Source: Myxocyprinus asiaticus
Lineage: Eukaryota > Chordata > Actinopteri > Cypriniformes > Catostomidae
Assembly (NCBI RefSeq): GCF_019703515.2
Contig: NC_059347.1
Location: 22,256,501 to 22,320,500, forward strand
Direction: 5' to 3'
Length of the DNA stretch: 64,000 nt
Part shown: positions 1-11,512 of the stretch, one piece after another
Layout: each line of letters opens with the position of its first letter
How positions within the stretch are numbered: position 1 is the stretch's first letter
Notes under the pieces: generated by a model
Seen by the model: the letters and a program-made list of their open reading frames with translations, nothing else
What the model was told of the DNA's origin: nothing
Database searches by the model: none
Position numbers and translations under genes: made by a program

Positions 1-219
1 CTATTACATAACATAACGGAGCAGACTGGTGCTGCTTCAAAGCCATAGGCCTAATTAATTAAATATCAGCTGCATTAAGCTTGCAGGGAGTCAAACTTTT
101 CTTTGTGCAACACTATCCAAAGCTTGATGTAAAAACAAGAAGATCATCTCATTCTATAAGGTTTAGGCTTTTTCAAACATTCTGATCCGAGCAGACCTGC
201 CATTACAAAGAAGCACTGT

Positions 220-352
220 AGTGGTACCATGGTACAGTAATGGTGTCAAAAGAATACCATAGTACTTCCATGGTACATTTACTGGCATGGTGAATGTCCA
301 AAACGCCATGGATTTTCCATGTTACCATGTCCAAAAAAAAAAAATAGTCCTA
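220..352. repeat. short palindromic CCATGGTAC-rich repeat
   Basis: The motif CCATGGTAC and variants (TACCATGG, CCATGTTACCATG) recur several times in about 130 bases, so the stretch is built of short self-complementary words. Similar CCATGGTA-rich stretches are recalled from other fish genomes. No coding potential or target-site duplication was identified. Confidence 0.45.
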
Positions 353-1164
353 TGGTACATTTTTATCTTTTCTTTTTTGTGTGAGTGTGAGCAGTACATT
401 AGCTCTGGTCCTGAGTAACAGTGGGAAATAATGATTTGGATTTTAAGTTCAATAGCATTTTCACTACATCACAGCACGGACTGTCTAAATGAATGAAAGA
501 CGGCAATTTCCAGGAGTATTTTCATCCTTTGGTTCCTGAATTAGCACTATGTGGGGAATAAGTCCAAAGCATGTAATTAAGCATCATTAGATCTATTTAT
601 TTTGTGAGGCATCATTATGCATACAGCATGAATGCAATCTGCTAATTCAAAGGTTGAAGTATCAGAAAACAGAACATACTGCATCTGTTTGTGCATCTTA
701 CGTTAACTTTTATTTCACATCTAGAGCTGACGCTAACGAAATGAGCTACTTTAGCTGGTCATGCAACAGTAAACACAGCGAACTCCAGTTATTGCTCTTT
801 GAGTTATGCCTGGATTCAGAGGAGACAAAATACAGCACAAATATATTAGTCATTTCAACACAGCCATGTATACACCTGAGAAAAAGAACTGCTTGGTGTG
901 TCAGTTTGTTTATGGGAGTGTGTATGTGTATATGCACATGTACTAACCACAGCTTGTGCATGCACACATATACAGTCAGTCACTGCAACTGCAGTTGAAG
1001 TCAAGTTCAAGGGAATAAGCATTCTGTATTTTCTAGCACAGACAGGCAAGAGAGGCCTTATGTAACCCACCCTAGATCTATTTACAGTCTCTCAAGCTGG
1101 CTGCCTCTCTGGACCTCCTCTTTGGGCTTTAATGTAGCATGTAAACAGAGGATACAATCAGCAT
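353..1164. other. unannotated intronic sequence
   Basis: This lies inside the inferred rasgrf2 intron 1. Open frames are short and overlap on both strands, with no recognisable domain. A short TGTGTATGTGTATATGCACA stretch near 918-940 is low complexity. Nothing else is supported. Confidence 0.6.
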
Positions 1165-1182
1165 CAGGAATTCTGATCATCT

Positions 1183-1556
1183 TTGGGGGTGGGGGGGGTG
1201 GTGACTTGCCTCAATCTGGGTGGCAGAGGACGAATCTCAGTTGCCTCCATGTCTGAGACCGTCAATCCGTGCATCTTATCATGTGGCTTGTTGAGCGCGT
1301 TACCACGGAGACATAGCGTGTGTGAAGGCTTCACGTTATTCTCCACGTCATCCATGCACAACTCACCATGTGCCCCACCGAGAGCAAGAACCACATTATA
1401 GTGACCACGAGGAGGTAACCCAACGTGACTCTACCCACCCTAGCAAATAGGCCAATTGGTTGCTTAGGAAGCCTGACTAGATTTCGATCTGGATTCAATC
1501 TTGCGACTCCAGGTGTGGTATTCAACATCTTTACTTGCTTAGCTACCCAGGCCCTC
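1183..1556 (-). mobile_element. tRNA-derived SINE, copy 1
   Basis: Read on the minus strand, the element starts with a tRNA-like head. A box-A-like TAGCTAAGCAAGTAAAG lies near the right edge and a decayed box B (AAGATTGAATCC) follows. A long tRNA-unrelated body comes next, ending in a G/A-rich tail near 1183. It shares its body with the copy at 15230-15668. It is flanked by AGGAATTCTGATCATCT (1166-1182) and AGGAATTCTGATGATCT (1558-1574), 16 of 17 identical, so it arrived by target-primed retrotransposition. It is non-coding and depends on a LINE partner. The family name was not assigned. Confidence 0.85.
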
Positions 1557-1675
1557 CAGGAATTCTGATGATCTCAAAATATCTTGTCGAATTTACATAC
1601 AAGGATACAAGGAAATAAGCAACTGGGAAACAATTAGACCTATTATGTGTGTATGGACATTGTTGTTGTTTCTGA

Positions 1676-1852
1676 ACATTAAAATAAAAATTCTGCCATC
1701 TTTTACTCACCCTTAAACACATATGACTTTATTTCTTTCTTTTGTGGAACACAAAAAGAGATGTTAGGCAGAATGTTAACCTGAGAATGTAAGTCACCTT
1801 TCTCAAGTGAACGGTGACAGAGGCTAACATTAACATTCTGCCTAACATGAGC
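1676..1852. repeat. palindromic MITE-like fragment
   Basis: GATGTTAGGCAGAATGTTAA (about 1761-1780) is mirrored by AACATTCTGCCTAACAT (about 1833-1849), giving a hairpin. The left flank (ATTCTGCCATCTTTTACTCA, then TTTTGTGGAACACAAAA) resembles a very common teleost palindromic element. The right outer arm is missing, so this is a truncated copy. Confidence 0.6.
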
Positions 1853-2288
1853 TCAATGTAGACAACGTGATCTAATGAGAATTTGTTTGTATTCTTATGT
1901 AAAGTTTGGTTCTAGCAAACATACATTCTCTTACGTTTGCATAGACACGAAACATACAATATTGGCGTATTGACAGCATCTAAACGTCATAATTTTTTGA
2001 TGACGTTTTAACGACGTATTAACACCTATAGAAACATCACAAAATGTTTACGTGCTCTGTTTGAATTGATTAATATTGAATAATTAAATTAATCAGTTAA
2101 TTAAATTTAATTTATAATCAATGAGATTAGTTAAATGCCATCACTTTTATTTAATGCAGCTAACATTTTAATTGTTTCATTCAGTTCTGTGTGATTTCTG
2201 CTGCCCTATACAATGTTTTAAAGGATTACATCACTTTAACCAAGACTAAACTTTAACATATTAAAATGAATAAAAACTTGTTTCATCA
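1853..2288. other. AT-rich sequence, nothing recognised
   Basis: Strongly AT-rich with runs such as TTAATTAAATTTAATTTATA near 2100. No ORF, splice-site pair or repeat boundary could be supported. Confidence 0.55.
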
Positions 2289-2551
2289 TTTATTGTTATT
2301 AACAATTTTTATTGATTCCATGCAGCAAATCAAATAGACACAACAGAAAATGCAGAATCAAACCACATGAAATCATAACTTTTCCCCCGAACATTAATCA
2401 TAAATTGTCCCCATCTTTGCCAGAAGGTGGGTGTCTTTAAGACCAAGCCTATACAATCTAGAGGGGTCCAATAGAATCAATGTAGAATCTTAAATTTCAT
2501 AAGGCGAACCCTTGCATCTCTAGATGTAGACTTGATGTTTATTAGAATCCC

Positions 2552-2691
2552 AGCCCACAATCCAACCATCAATACCAAGTTTAAATCTTTCTCCCATAAT
2601 CTCTTGAGAGAAGTTGAAGCTAGCCCACACTCCATCCTCCAATACCAAGTTTAAATCTTTCTCCCATAATCTATTGAGAGAAGTTGAAGCT
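2552..2691 (-). repeat. 70-bp direct tandem duplication inside the LINE
   Basis: Two adjacent copies (2552-2621 and 2622-2691) each carry AATACCAAGTTTAAATCTTT followed by a shared tail through GAGAGAAGTTGAAGCT. They differ at only a few bases. The duplication sits in the 3' part of L1-type copy 1. Confidence 0.8.
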
Positions 2692-3345
2692 CCGTCCCCA
2701 GACTCTGAATTAGCAGAGGTTAATACACTAATGCCTCATGACCTTTTCCAAAAGCAGTAATCACCACTCCCAGAGTATCTGCTGCTTTAGGGGGGGTGTA
2801 TGCTACTCCCAAAAATAGTACAGACCAGATTGCGCAGCTGTAAATACCTAAAGATTTGAGACCTGGGGATCCCAAAATGTTGAATCATATTTTCAAAGGA
2901 TCTCAACCCTCCACTCTCATATAGTTCTCCGAGCGTATTAACCTCCTTCACAATCCACTCTGTCCAGCAGAAAGGGGACTTATTAATACATAACTTTGGG
3001 TTCAGCCATATTCTCGAGGCAACATTTAAATAAATGTCTGAATTAAACACTCTGGACACTTTTGTCCATACCACGTGCAAATGTGAGATAACGGGGTGTA
3101 ACTTAACTTCTCCGGTTAGTTTGATAGAAAGGCTTTGCAATGGCAAAATAGGGGCAAGAACTTCCTGTTCAATCCAAAACCAGGGAGGGGCTCTCTCAGA
3201 TTGAAGTGACCAATTTGTCAAATGTCTGACCGAATAAAACAAAATCTTGGGTAGGCCTAGCCCACCTTTGTCAATCAGCCTATGAAACTTACTGAAATGT
3301 AATCTGGGGCGTTTACCATTCCAAATGAAGGACTTCGCTATGCTA

Positions 3346-4350
3346 TCAAATTGCTTGAAATAAGATAGGGGGACATCTATAGGGAGAGATTGTTAGCAGG
3401 TAGTTGAATTTTGGAATACAATTAATTTTAATAATATTAACCTTCCCAATCATAGAAAAATGTAATGAAGCCCACCTGCCCACATTGCTCAAAAAACTTT
3501 TTATTAAAGGGTTAAATAAATCACATAAATTTGCTGGGAATAAAATACCCAAATACTTAATGCCCTTTTTGGGCCACTGGAAGGCGCCCGGCTGAAAAGC
3601 CGTTACCGGGCAGTATGCTGTCAAAGCCAAAGCTTCGGATTTAGACCAATTAACTCTATATCCTGAGAATTTAGAAAAGGAATTAATAATTCTGCTGAGG
3701 CAAGGCATAGATCTAATTGGGTCGGAGATGAATAATAAAATATAATCTGCGTAAAGCAAAAGCTTATGCGCCACACCTCCTGCCATCACCCCTGGAAAAT
3801 CATCCTCCTTTCTTATCGCGGCTGCTAATTGTTCCATTGCAAGACAGAACAATAATGGGGAAAGAGGGCAACACTGCCGGGTGCCCCTATCCAGAGTAAA
3901 ATAATCTGAAATTAATCCATTTGTACCGCCACTACCGGGTGTCTATAAAGTAACTTAATCCAACCAATAAAACTATTCCCGAACCCGTACATTTCCAAAA
4001 TCTTAAAAAGATAATCCCATTCTACCCTATTAAACACCTTTTCGGCGTCAAGTGAGATGGCAGCGACCGGAGTCTGATCATTCGCCACTGACCACATGAT
4101 ATTGATGAAATGCCTAATGTTATCAGAAGAGCTATGGCCCAGAATAAACCCCACCTGATCTATATGTATAAGAGATGTCATAACTTAATCGGTTAGCCAA
4201 AATGTTTGACAATATTTTAACACCTAGCTGGGTCAGGGAAATTGGACGGTAACTCTTACACTCGCTTGGATCTTTGTCCTTTTTAAGAATCAGACTGATC
4301 TGGGCTTGCATCATGGTTGGCGAAAGCTTTCCATTCTTTAATGATTCCAT
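3346..4350 (-). pseudogene. LINE reverse transcriptase remnant (L1-type)
   Basis: Reverse transcriptase would copy the LINE RNA onto nicked target DNA. Domains appear in order across several frames: the SYRPISL region (about 4270-4240), palm motif A as LDAEKVFNRVEW (about 4050-4015), motif B as GTRQCCPLSPLLF (about 3880-3840), and the catalytic box as YADYILLF near 3755-3735. The catalytic box normally reads (F/Y)ADD, so one of the two metal-binding aspartates is now tyrosine. The conserved glycine of motif B is cysteine. There is no continuous ORF. The element is dead; it is kept only as a sequence fossil. Confidence 0.85.
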
Positions 4351-5249
4351 ATAAACTTCTAGCTAAAGTGGAGCCAATTCTGTAGCATAAGATCTAAAAA
4401 ACTCAGCAGCAAAGTCATTTGGCCCTGGAGTCTTTCCTGTAGACAAGGCCTTAATTACCTCACCAAGCTCCTCCAAGGTTATCTAAGAATCATGGGAATT
4501 ATTTTGCTCAACCGTCGGTTTAGGAAGTTCTAATGGTTCCACAAAGTTTCTAATATCCTCATCAGTAGATGAAGACGTGGATCTATTGAGATCAAGATAG
4601 AATTCTTTAAAAGCATTATTATCATCAATGTCTGAGGTAAATATTTCACCACCAGCAGATTTCACTGAGGGAATGGTAGAAAAAGACTCTCTCTACTTTA
4701 TATATCTAGCCAAAAGTTTTCCTGCCTTGTCCCCCGACTCAAAGTATGACTGTCTTGCCCTGAATATCCAAAACTCCACCTTCTGTGACAAAATAGTGTT
4801 ATATCTGTATTTCAGTCAGGTCAATTCTCTGAGGCCATTAGACGACATTCTGCACTTCAGCTCTGCCTCTGCACTTTTAATATTCCCTTCCAATTTCACG
4901 AGTTCTTGTGCTTTGGATTTTTTGATGAATTAGTCATACCGTATGATCTGGCCCCTAAGAACCGCCGTAAATGCCTCCCAAGCCACGCCCACAGAGGATA
5001 CTGAGGACCAGTTGGTCTCAATATAAACAATGATTTCAGTCTTTAACATTTGTTGGAATTCAGGATTTTGCAAAAGGGATACATTAAAGTGCCAACTATA
5101 TGATTTCCTATTCTCCATATGTGGCAACACTTCTAAACACACCAGGGTGTGATCTGAGATTAAAATGTTTCCAGTTGAGCAATCAACAACAGATGAAATG
5201 AGGGGCTTAAATATATATATATATATATAAATCTATTCTAGAGTAAATC

Positions 5250-5867
5250 TTATGGACTGATGAAAAAAAATGTATAGACCCCTACCAGATTCAGAAGGTT
5301 CAGAAGTCTCCAAATAACTGTAAGACCAAGATTTTTACACATCCTGTGAAGCATCGATGTTTCTCTAGGGGGCTTACACACTTTTGCTTCACTATGATCA
5401 AGGACTGAGTCCATCAAAAGATTAAAATCTCCTCCCAATATTATATCATGAGGGGTGCCAGAGGCTTGCAACTTCCCTTCAAGATCTATAAAAAAGCCCT
5501 GATCATCAATGTTAGGTGTGTAAATATTAGCCAAAATAAGACTTTGCCCCTGAATTTCAGCTAAAACAATAATGACTCTTCCTAATTTATCTTTAATCTG
5601 TTTGTGACATTTGAATTGTAGATGTTTACTTATCAGTGTAATGACTCCCCTGCTCTTACTTGAGCCAGCACTAAATAAAACATGTCCACCCCATATCTTC
5701 CTAAATTTTCCAACTTCCTGCGGGGAAAGATGGGTTTCTTTAAGAAACACTATATCATATTTCTTATGCTTAAGAAGAGAAATAACTTTCCTTCTTTTTA
5801 TGGGGTGTCGCAACCCATTCACATTCCACGTGGAGAGAGACAATCTGCTCATATTAAAATTTGACAT
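5250..5867 (-). pseudogene. LINE endonuclease remnant (L1-type)
   Basis: This is the N-terminal exonuclease-endonuclease-phosphatase-like domain that nicks target DNA. The likely original start is the ATG at 5865-5867, giving MSNFNMSRLSLSTWNVNGLR. The window shows TWNVNGL, then KETHLS (the metal-ligand region, usually QETH), ANIYTPN and GGDFN. The frame fails after NLGLTVIWRLLN. The plus-strand copy continues there through SRIDFFI to a distal SDH motif, so copy 1 has lost or shifted the end of the domain. It is inactive. Confidence 0.85.
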
Positions 5868-6139
5868 TTTGACATATAAGAAAAAATAGACTGTGTCAAA
5901 AACATTAGTGCAACAATCAAACCCCAAACTTCCCCCAGAACCAAACAAACAGAAAAATGAAAAATGTGCGCATTAACACTGCGCACAACAGAACCAACTG
6001 GCGTCCATCCCTCTAAACTCAAACAGTCCATGTATGCCTACGAGAACCCCCGTGACAACTTTGCCATCAGATTGCTCAAGTCCGGTGTTTCTATAAAAAT
6101 TTTGTGAGACAGAATTACACAACAAAAGATAATCTATAA

Positions 6140-6300
6140 AACAAACCCCAGCCAATAGGTGGAATAAACACAAAGAGCATGTAGATTCATCCACAAAACT
6201 GTCCAGACTGTGTGTTACTCCACAAAACAAACTCCAGCCAATAGGAGGCATAGCACAAAGAGCGTGCAGATTCATCCACAAAACAAACTCCAGCTACTAG
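6140..6300 (-). repeat. tandem repeat in LINE upstream spacer
   Basis: Three imperfect units share CCAGCCAATAGG, CACAAAGAGC and GATTCATCCACAAAAC (first near 6148, second near 6233, third partial near 6290). They lie just upstream of the endonuclease frame and probably belong to the 5' or inter-ORF region of the LINE. Confidence 0.6.
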
Positions 6301-6350
6301 GCGGAACAAGCAAAAAAAGAAAACAAAAAGGTGCTCAGTTTCCTCGAACA

Positions 6351-7657
6351 GTCAAATGGATGTTCAGTGAGTAGATGTAGGATTAGCGACTGTTAAAATA
6401 TATATAAATTAATATATTGTAACAAAAATTATTGCTACTGTACACTGATTTACTTGTTATATGTTTTTATATTGTTGAAATGTGGTGTTTAGAGGTTGTG
6501 GTTGGGTTAAGGGATCTAAAATATCTATAAAACAGTAAAAATGTATAAATATATTTATAATCGATTTGTGTATTCAAATATATTTGTAATGGATTTGTCA
6601 ATATTTTAAGTTTCTAAAGCTGTAAATATGTAAAAATGTTTACGTTTTAGATGCTTTCAAATGTCCATATTGTACGTTTTATTGTATATCCAAACATACA
6701 AGCATGTATATTTAAATGTTACAAATATTAACATACAAATAGCTACGTATATTAATTAGATCAGGCTGATATAGACCCTATTTACTTTCTGAATGCATGT
6801 TCCTGGCCTGATTGTGAATGTTTTAGTGCACGTTATTCCAAATATTGTTTATTTTATGCTTTCGTCTTTGCAATCTTTAGGCAAATCAAAATGTAATAAC
6901 TTACTCTTCCTCTGAAACAATGATTGTTTGAGAAAATCTGCATTTAGGTTTGGCTCATGGTATGGGACACCCACTTTTCACAATCCAATCAATTCCTGCC
7001 CTAATTTTTTCTAAAGCTAGAAAAAAAAAAAAAAAGTTTATTTTTTCTAAAAGTTCTAAAGTTTTTCTAATTTTTTCACAAAAAAAAAAAAAAAAAGAAG
7101 ATACAGAGGGGATATTTCACTTCCAAAGGACATGAAAAATGGCCTGACAACACAAGAGCAACTGAAGTTCAGGTGCAATTTGTATAAGAAGAGCAGGTTA
7201 ACATAACATTTAGGGTGTCTTTACACAGCTGAGTTAAGGTTATTCTGAGCAGGCTCTGTACCACCTCCAAATACAGTGTAAATGTGCAACGCAGCATATA
7301 AAAGCCATTTTAAAATGTCCTCAACTCAGCCCCTATTATCAAAGCTGCCTCGGATGTCAAAAATTTTACAATGACAGATATATAAAATATCATCATATAT
7401 AATACAAATGACATATTTGTTTAAATTATAAATTTATATGTTAATTAATAATTTCAACTGCAACCTGCATAGGATAAGCAGGTATAGAAAATAAGCCGAT
7501 GGATAATAATTTCATGTTTCTATGGGCTATTCATAATTTCATATTTAGAACATTAATTTCATTACATTATTCTTGCAATTGTAATTCTTGTGTAAATGCA
7601 TTTATGCCACCATTTATGTAGCATTAAACATTCTGTGTAAATGCAACTCTTTGTGGT
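6351..7657. other. AT-rich intronic sequence with A-tracts
   Basis: No gene. Two A-tracts at about 7021-7036 and 7080-7097 flank TTTATTTTTTCTAAAAGTTC-type low-complexity sequence. The rest is AT-rich without recognisable repeat ends. Confidence 0.55.
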
Positions 7658-7847
7658 ATCAGCCTGATCTCATCAAAATTACGAGAATGTGGTGACATTT
7701 TTGCAAAATGAAACTACGTGGTTCATTATTACACATATCATGCCACGGTAGTTCCAAGGTGAATTGTGCACTGTGTGGTGTTAAAAGTGAGTAAAATTTT
7801 CTCTATTTAGTTTTCAATCAACAAAACCTACCTCCCTACCCTCAACC

Positions 7848-8509
7848 TAGAGGTCTGCATTCCCGTGGGACTCCCGCAGGACCCAATCAGATTTCTTGAG
7901 GCATGGGATTACATTTCCGAGTTGAAGGTGGAAACAGAAGGTACTTCCACAGGATGTGTACGGGAGCAGCAGTCCAATGTGGAAAATCCAATGTGGATAT
8001 CTATTTTTATGTTATTAATTTATGAATGCAAAATAAAAAAATTAAAATAATAATTATTATTATTTTATTTTACAATTAATTTATTTTTGATAACAATAAA
8101 CAGAAAATCCAACGTAAAAATATGCACACTACACGTGCATCAAATGATCCAATGCAGGTAGTCAACGGCGCTTTACAAGAATGGAAGAGCAAAGCGTGGA
8201 CACTCATCAAAGGATGTGAAACAGGGACTGGAAAACCAATCTCAGGCAAGTCAGATGGGTATCATGACATGCTTCATCTGATAATAGCAATAACAGAAAA
8301 ATAAAATGTTATTTGTGTACACTTGTTGTCTATGTGTATGTCTTTTGCCCTATATGGAAAACAAATGTAGGGTTGCAGGAACAGGAGCGGTCGAGTAGTA
8401 AATCACTGCGGGCAAAGAGCAGGTAAACATGAAGTAAAATTTAGCGGGAACATTCAGGGGCAAGACAGAAACTTGTGGGAGTGGGATGACAGTCCCGTGC
8501 AGACCACTA
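7848..8509. mobile_element. hAT-like non-autonomous DNA element
   Basis: The terminal sequences TAGAGGTCTGCATTCCCG (left) and CAGTCCCGTGCAGACCACTA (right) form imperfect inverted repeats. They match the GGTCTGCACGGGAC ends remembered for abundant fish hAT elements. The flanking octamers CCTCAACC and TCCCAATC agree at 5 of 8, compatible with an old 8-bp duplication. The interior has no transposase. It appears nested in an older repeat whose left part is near 7659-7847 and whose right part contains the tRNA-like segment at 8595. Confidence 0.65.
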
Positions 8510-8594
8510 TCCCAATCTAACCGAAAGTGTCATAAAAATCAACTATGACATGAAAACCGCACTTGCTGAAGTAACCACTTTTGTGGTGCTTATG

Positions 8595-8668
8595 ATATTT
8601 TTGGCTCATGTGTCAACTCAAACCCTGGTCCATCACAAGTGCAACGCTTTATCAGTTGAGCTACTGTG
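8595..8668 (-). other. tRNA-like segment in a dispersed repeat
   Basis: The minus strand reads CAGTAGCTCAACTGATAAAG (box-A-like) and, about 25 bases later, AGGGTTTGAGTTG (a weakened box B). No acceptor-stem complement or full cloverleaf could be folded by eye. It is best read as a tRNA-derived fossil inside a dispersed repeat, not a functional tRNA gene. Confidence 0.4.
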
Positions 8669-10540
8669 CAATTTGATCACACATGAACAAGCTTGTTAAT
8701 ATACTTTAGTTGGTTATGTAATGCAAACATTAAAATGTATCACCTAACAAGTCATGCGCTATACTGTAGTAAAAGTGTTTTACTGTCATACAATAGCACT
8801 GCGTTAGGAACAGGGTGAAAAGTAAGGGTTTATGAACTGATTATCTGCCATTTGTGTGAAAGTAAACAAAAGTCATTGTTGCTGTAGTGCCTTTAGTTTT
8901 GCACAAATGTAGGGACAGTAACTTCTATGACAACAAGTTGCGTGGTATATTGCTGCTTCAGATACTACAGCTACAGTTTCTATGCTACCGTATAGATAAG
9001 TTAGATAGCATTATGCAGAAATTTGAATGTTATAACCTAGCGAAAGTGAGAAAAATGTGATGTACTGTAAATAGTGCCAAGTATTCTCTTTGCACAAAAT
9101 ACAATGAAAAAATACAGATGTGAAATAGCACACGCTGATGCTGACCTAGTAAACTGAATCATCAAAGGTTTGCCCCTTTAAACGCAAGAGCTCCTTTCAT
9201 CCCAGCTGAGAATGGATCCTGGCTTACACTGTGACCCCTTCACTCACAACTAGTAATGTCTGCCTTTCCCCCTGTAATGGTCTGACTGAAATACTTCCTA
9301 ACACATTCGAGCGCTGTATTCACACGGCCATGCCCCGAAGCTCTGAATTATAAGAAGCGTCTATTCTGTTATATGGAAGCGAAGGCGGTACACGCACTCA
9401 CACAGGCACACACACAAAACTCTTTTTCTACTCAGAAACAGGCCTCACAGGAGGGCACTAAGCTATGCAACCGCATCAACCACACTGCCCAAGGCCATCA
9501 GGGGCTAGGAGGGAAGGGTAGAGGTTCAGCCTATCATATCTTATCGGTCTGTCAGTTCTCTTCCTCGGAAGAAGAAAAAAATCAGACTGCTCTCCATAAA
9601 AAAACTTCAGTCTGTCAGCGGATGAACGTTTGTCCCCTGTGTGAATAGGCTCATAGGAATCTGTTGTTTCTATTCAAAATCTTCTTGACAAGGACTGTTG
9701 TAAAGACAATTTTGGAAGTATTTGACCACCATGACACGTCTTTGACTGCTACAACGCGCATTACTCTATCTTGTGCACCGTTTTTGAGATGCTGTTAAGT
9801 TAAAAACAGTCTTTTTTTTCCCAATCCATTGCTCTCCATCTAGCTGTTTTAGAACACAAGAACACATCCTGTGTGAACGGCACCTAACACTAAATCTAGT
9901 CACTGAACCTTCCCTCAATAAATGAATTCTTCTCAGCATATATCCACAATAGTAATTTGCTCTGAAAATCTGCCAAGCCTACAGAAGGGAAAGCAGAGAA
10001 GGTGGGTGAGTGATAGAGAAAGAACCTCTTGCATAACATTTCTTAACAAGTGTCAAGCATATTTTTATGCTGTCACTTCACCTAACAAATCCTGTTTCCA
10101 TGACAACGTAGAGCTGTGCACAGAGTATTGCTCAATAACGCTTTTTGTGCTCTGCATTTGTCATTGCTGCATTATTAGTTTACCTCCTCACCAATCTTAA
10201 TTTAAACTCCCTTCTCTACCCATTTTCTAGACAGGACAGTTTTATATATATATATATATATATATAAGTGTTTGGCTCTGCAACAATCACCTTCAGCAAT
10301 CATATTTGCTGTGATCTCGGCACTGTAAAGGTCAATACACATTTGTTTAGAAAACCTCTGTCTGTGGCACTTGTCTGTTTTATATGTTTTCTCAATGGGG
10401 GAAGGGAGAATGGAAGGAGTTGGCAGCTTTGCTGTTGGTCTTTCAGGAAAAGTGTTGATGTTCACTGCCTAGATCGTGCTTTCTTCTCTCACTCCTGCTG
10501 GGTGCTGACTGATACTGTTTGCAATCATGCAATTTTACAG
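8669..10540. other. intronic sequence without recognised gene
   Basis: Several short open frames (for example 9373-9648) lack domains, conserved motifs or codon structure. A TA microsatellite lies at about 10242-10266. No repeat termini were recognised. Confidence 0.55.
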
Positions 10541-11512
10541 TGGCCCAGAAGTGCACAACACAACGACATTTAAAAAGCAAACAAAAGTTCACAACACAAA
10601 GAAATCAAGCCACAACACATAGAAATTAAGCCAAAACACAAATAAATTAAACCAAAACACAAATAAATTAAACCACAGCACAAATAAATTAAACCACAAC
10701 ACAATGAAATAAAACCACAAAACAAATGAATTAAGCCTCAACAAAAAACAATTGAGCCACAACACAAATAAATTAAGCCACAACATAACGAAATTAAGCT
10801 ACAACTCAAATAAAATTAAGCTACTGCACAAAGATTAAGAAAGGAATCATGTTTTTTTTTTTTTTTTTTTTTTTGACACAGCAAGCCAAATTTTGCTATG
10901 TTGCCTGGAGGCAACACCATACCATACAGAGTTACAGTAATTGCAATACTCAGCTTCACATGCACATATGTTTTTGCCAAAATGTATATAGTTAAATTAA
11001 AATCATAACATAATAAAAACAGAAATCTACTTTACTCACATTGGGAATGTCTTATCGTGTCCTGTCCTCCTCATGTAGGCATGTATTACTGCCAAAAAAG
11101 TTTTAAAAATCTAAACATTATTCACAAGGTCGACGTTGCCCCATAGTGGCCGGGAACATTTCAGTTGTGTTGTGGCTTAATTTATTTGTGTTGTGGCTTA
11201 ATTTTGTTATGTTGTGGATGAATTTATTTGTGTTGTGGCTTAATTTCGTTGTGTTGTGGCATAATTTATTTGTGTTGTGGCTTTATTTTGTTGTGGCTTA
11301 ATTTCTTTGTGTTGTGGCTTTATTTATTTGTGTTGTGGCTTAATTTATTTGTGTTGTGAGTTAACATTGTTGTATTGTGAGTTAATTTTGTTGTGTTGTG
11401 GCTGAATTTCTTTGTGTTGTAGCTTTATTTCTTTGTGTTGTGGCTTGATTTCTTTGTGTTGTGAACTTTTGTTTGCTTTGTAAATTTCATTGTGTAGTGC
11501 ACCTCTGGGCCA
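10541..11512. mobile_element. foldback element with inverted minisatellite arms, copy 1
   Basis: The left arm (10541-10840) begins TGGCCCAGAAGTGCACAACA and is an array of roughly 20-22-base units of the form CCACAACACAAATAAATTAA. The right arm (about 11161-11512) is the reverse complement array (TTGTGTTGTGGCTTAATTT units) ending GTGCACCTCTGGGCCA. The termini are inverted copies, and so are the arrays. The centre holds a poly-T tract (about 10852-10875) and about 280 bases of ordinary sequence. This is the architecture of foldback transposons. No transposase was seen. It shares ends and units with 13574-17204. Confidence 0.8.

Larger units (their letters stand above)
2289..6350 (-). mobile_element. 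degenerate L1/Tx1-group LINE, copy 1
   Basis: This is a non-LTR retrotransposon read right to left. It comprises an upstream spacer with tandem repeats (6140-6300), an apurinic-endonuclease domain (about 5867-5300), a reverse transcriptase (about 4350-3350), a C-terminal part (about 3242-2787) and a 3' end. The 3' end (ATCAATAAAAATTGTTAATA in minus sense, near 2295-2320) is identical in type to the end of the plus-strand copy at 51763-54542. The coding sequence is broken into at least seven short frames by stops and frameshifts. The 5' boundary is approximate and ORF1 is absent or unrecognisable. The assignment to the L1/Tx1 group rests on motif style (SYRPISL, PLSPLLF). Confidence 0.85.

Noticed and set aside
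5250..5948. Host AP-endonuclease-like gene
   Set aside because: The frame is the endonuclease of a LINE, continuous with LINE reverse transcriptase remnants and present in a second copy at 51884.
9373..9648. 91-codon plus-strand frame
   Set aside because: Contains A/C-rich low-complexity text, no domain, and no flanking splice or promoter evidence.
10589..10786. Open frame coding a periodic hydrophobic peptide (LWFNLFV-like units)
   Set aside because: It is the minisatellite arm of a foldback element read in one frame; the unit length near 21 bases keeps it open. No start context or conservation supports a gene.
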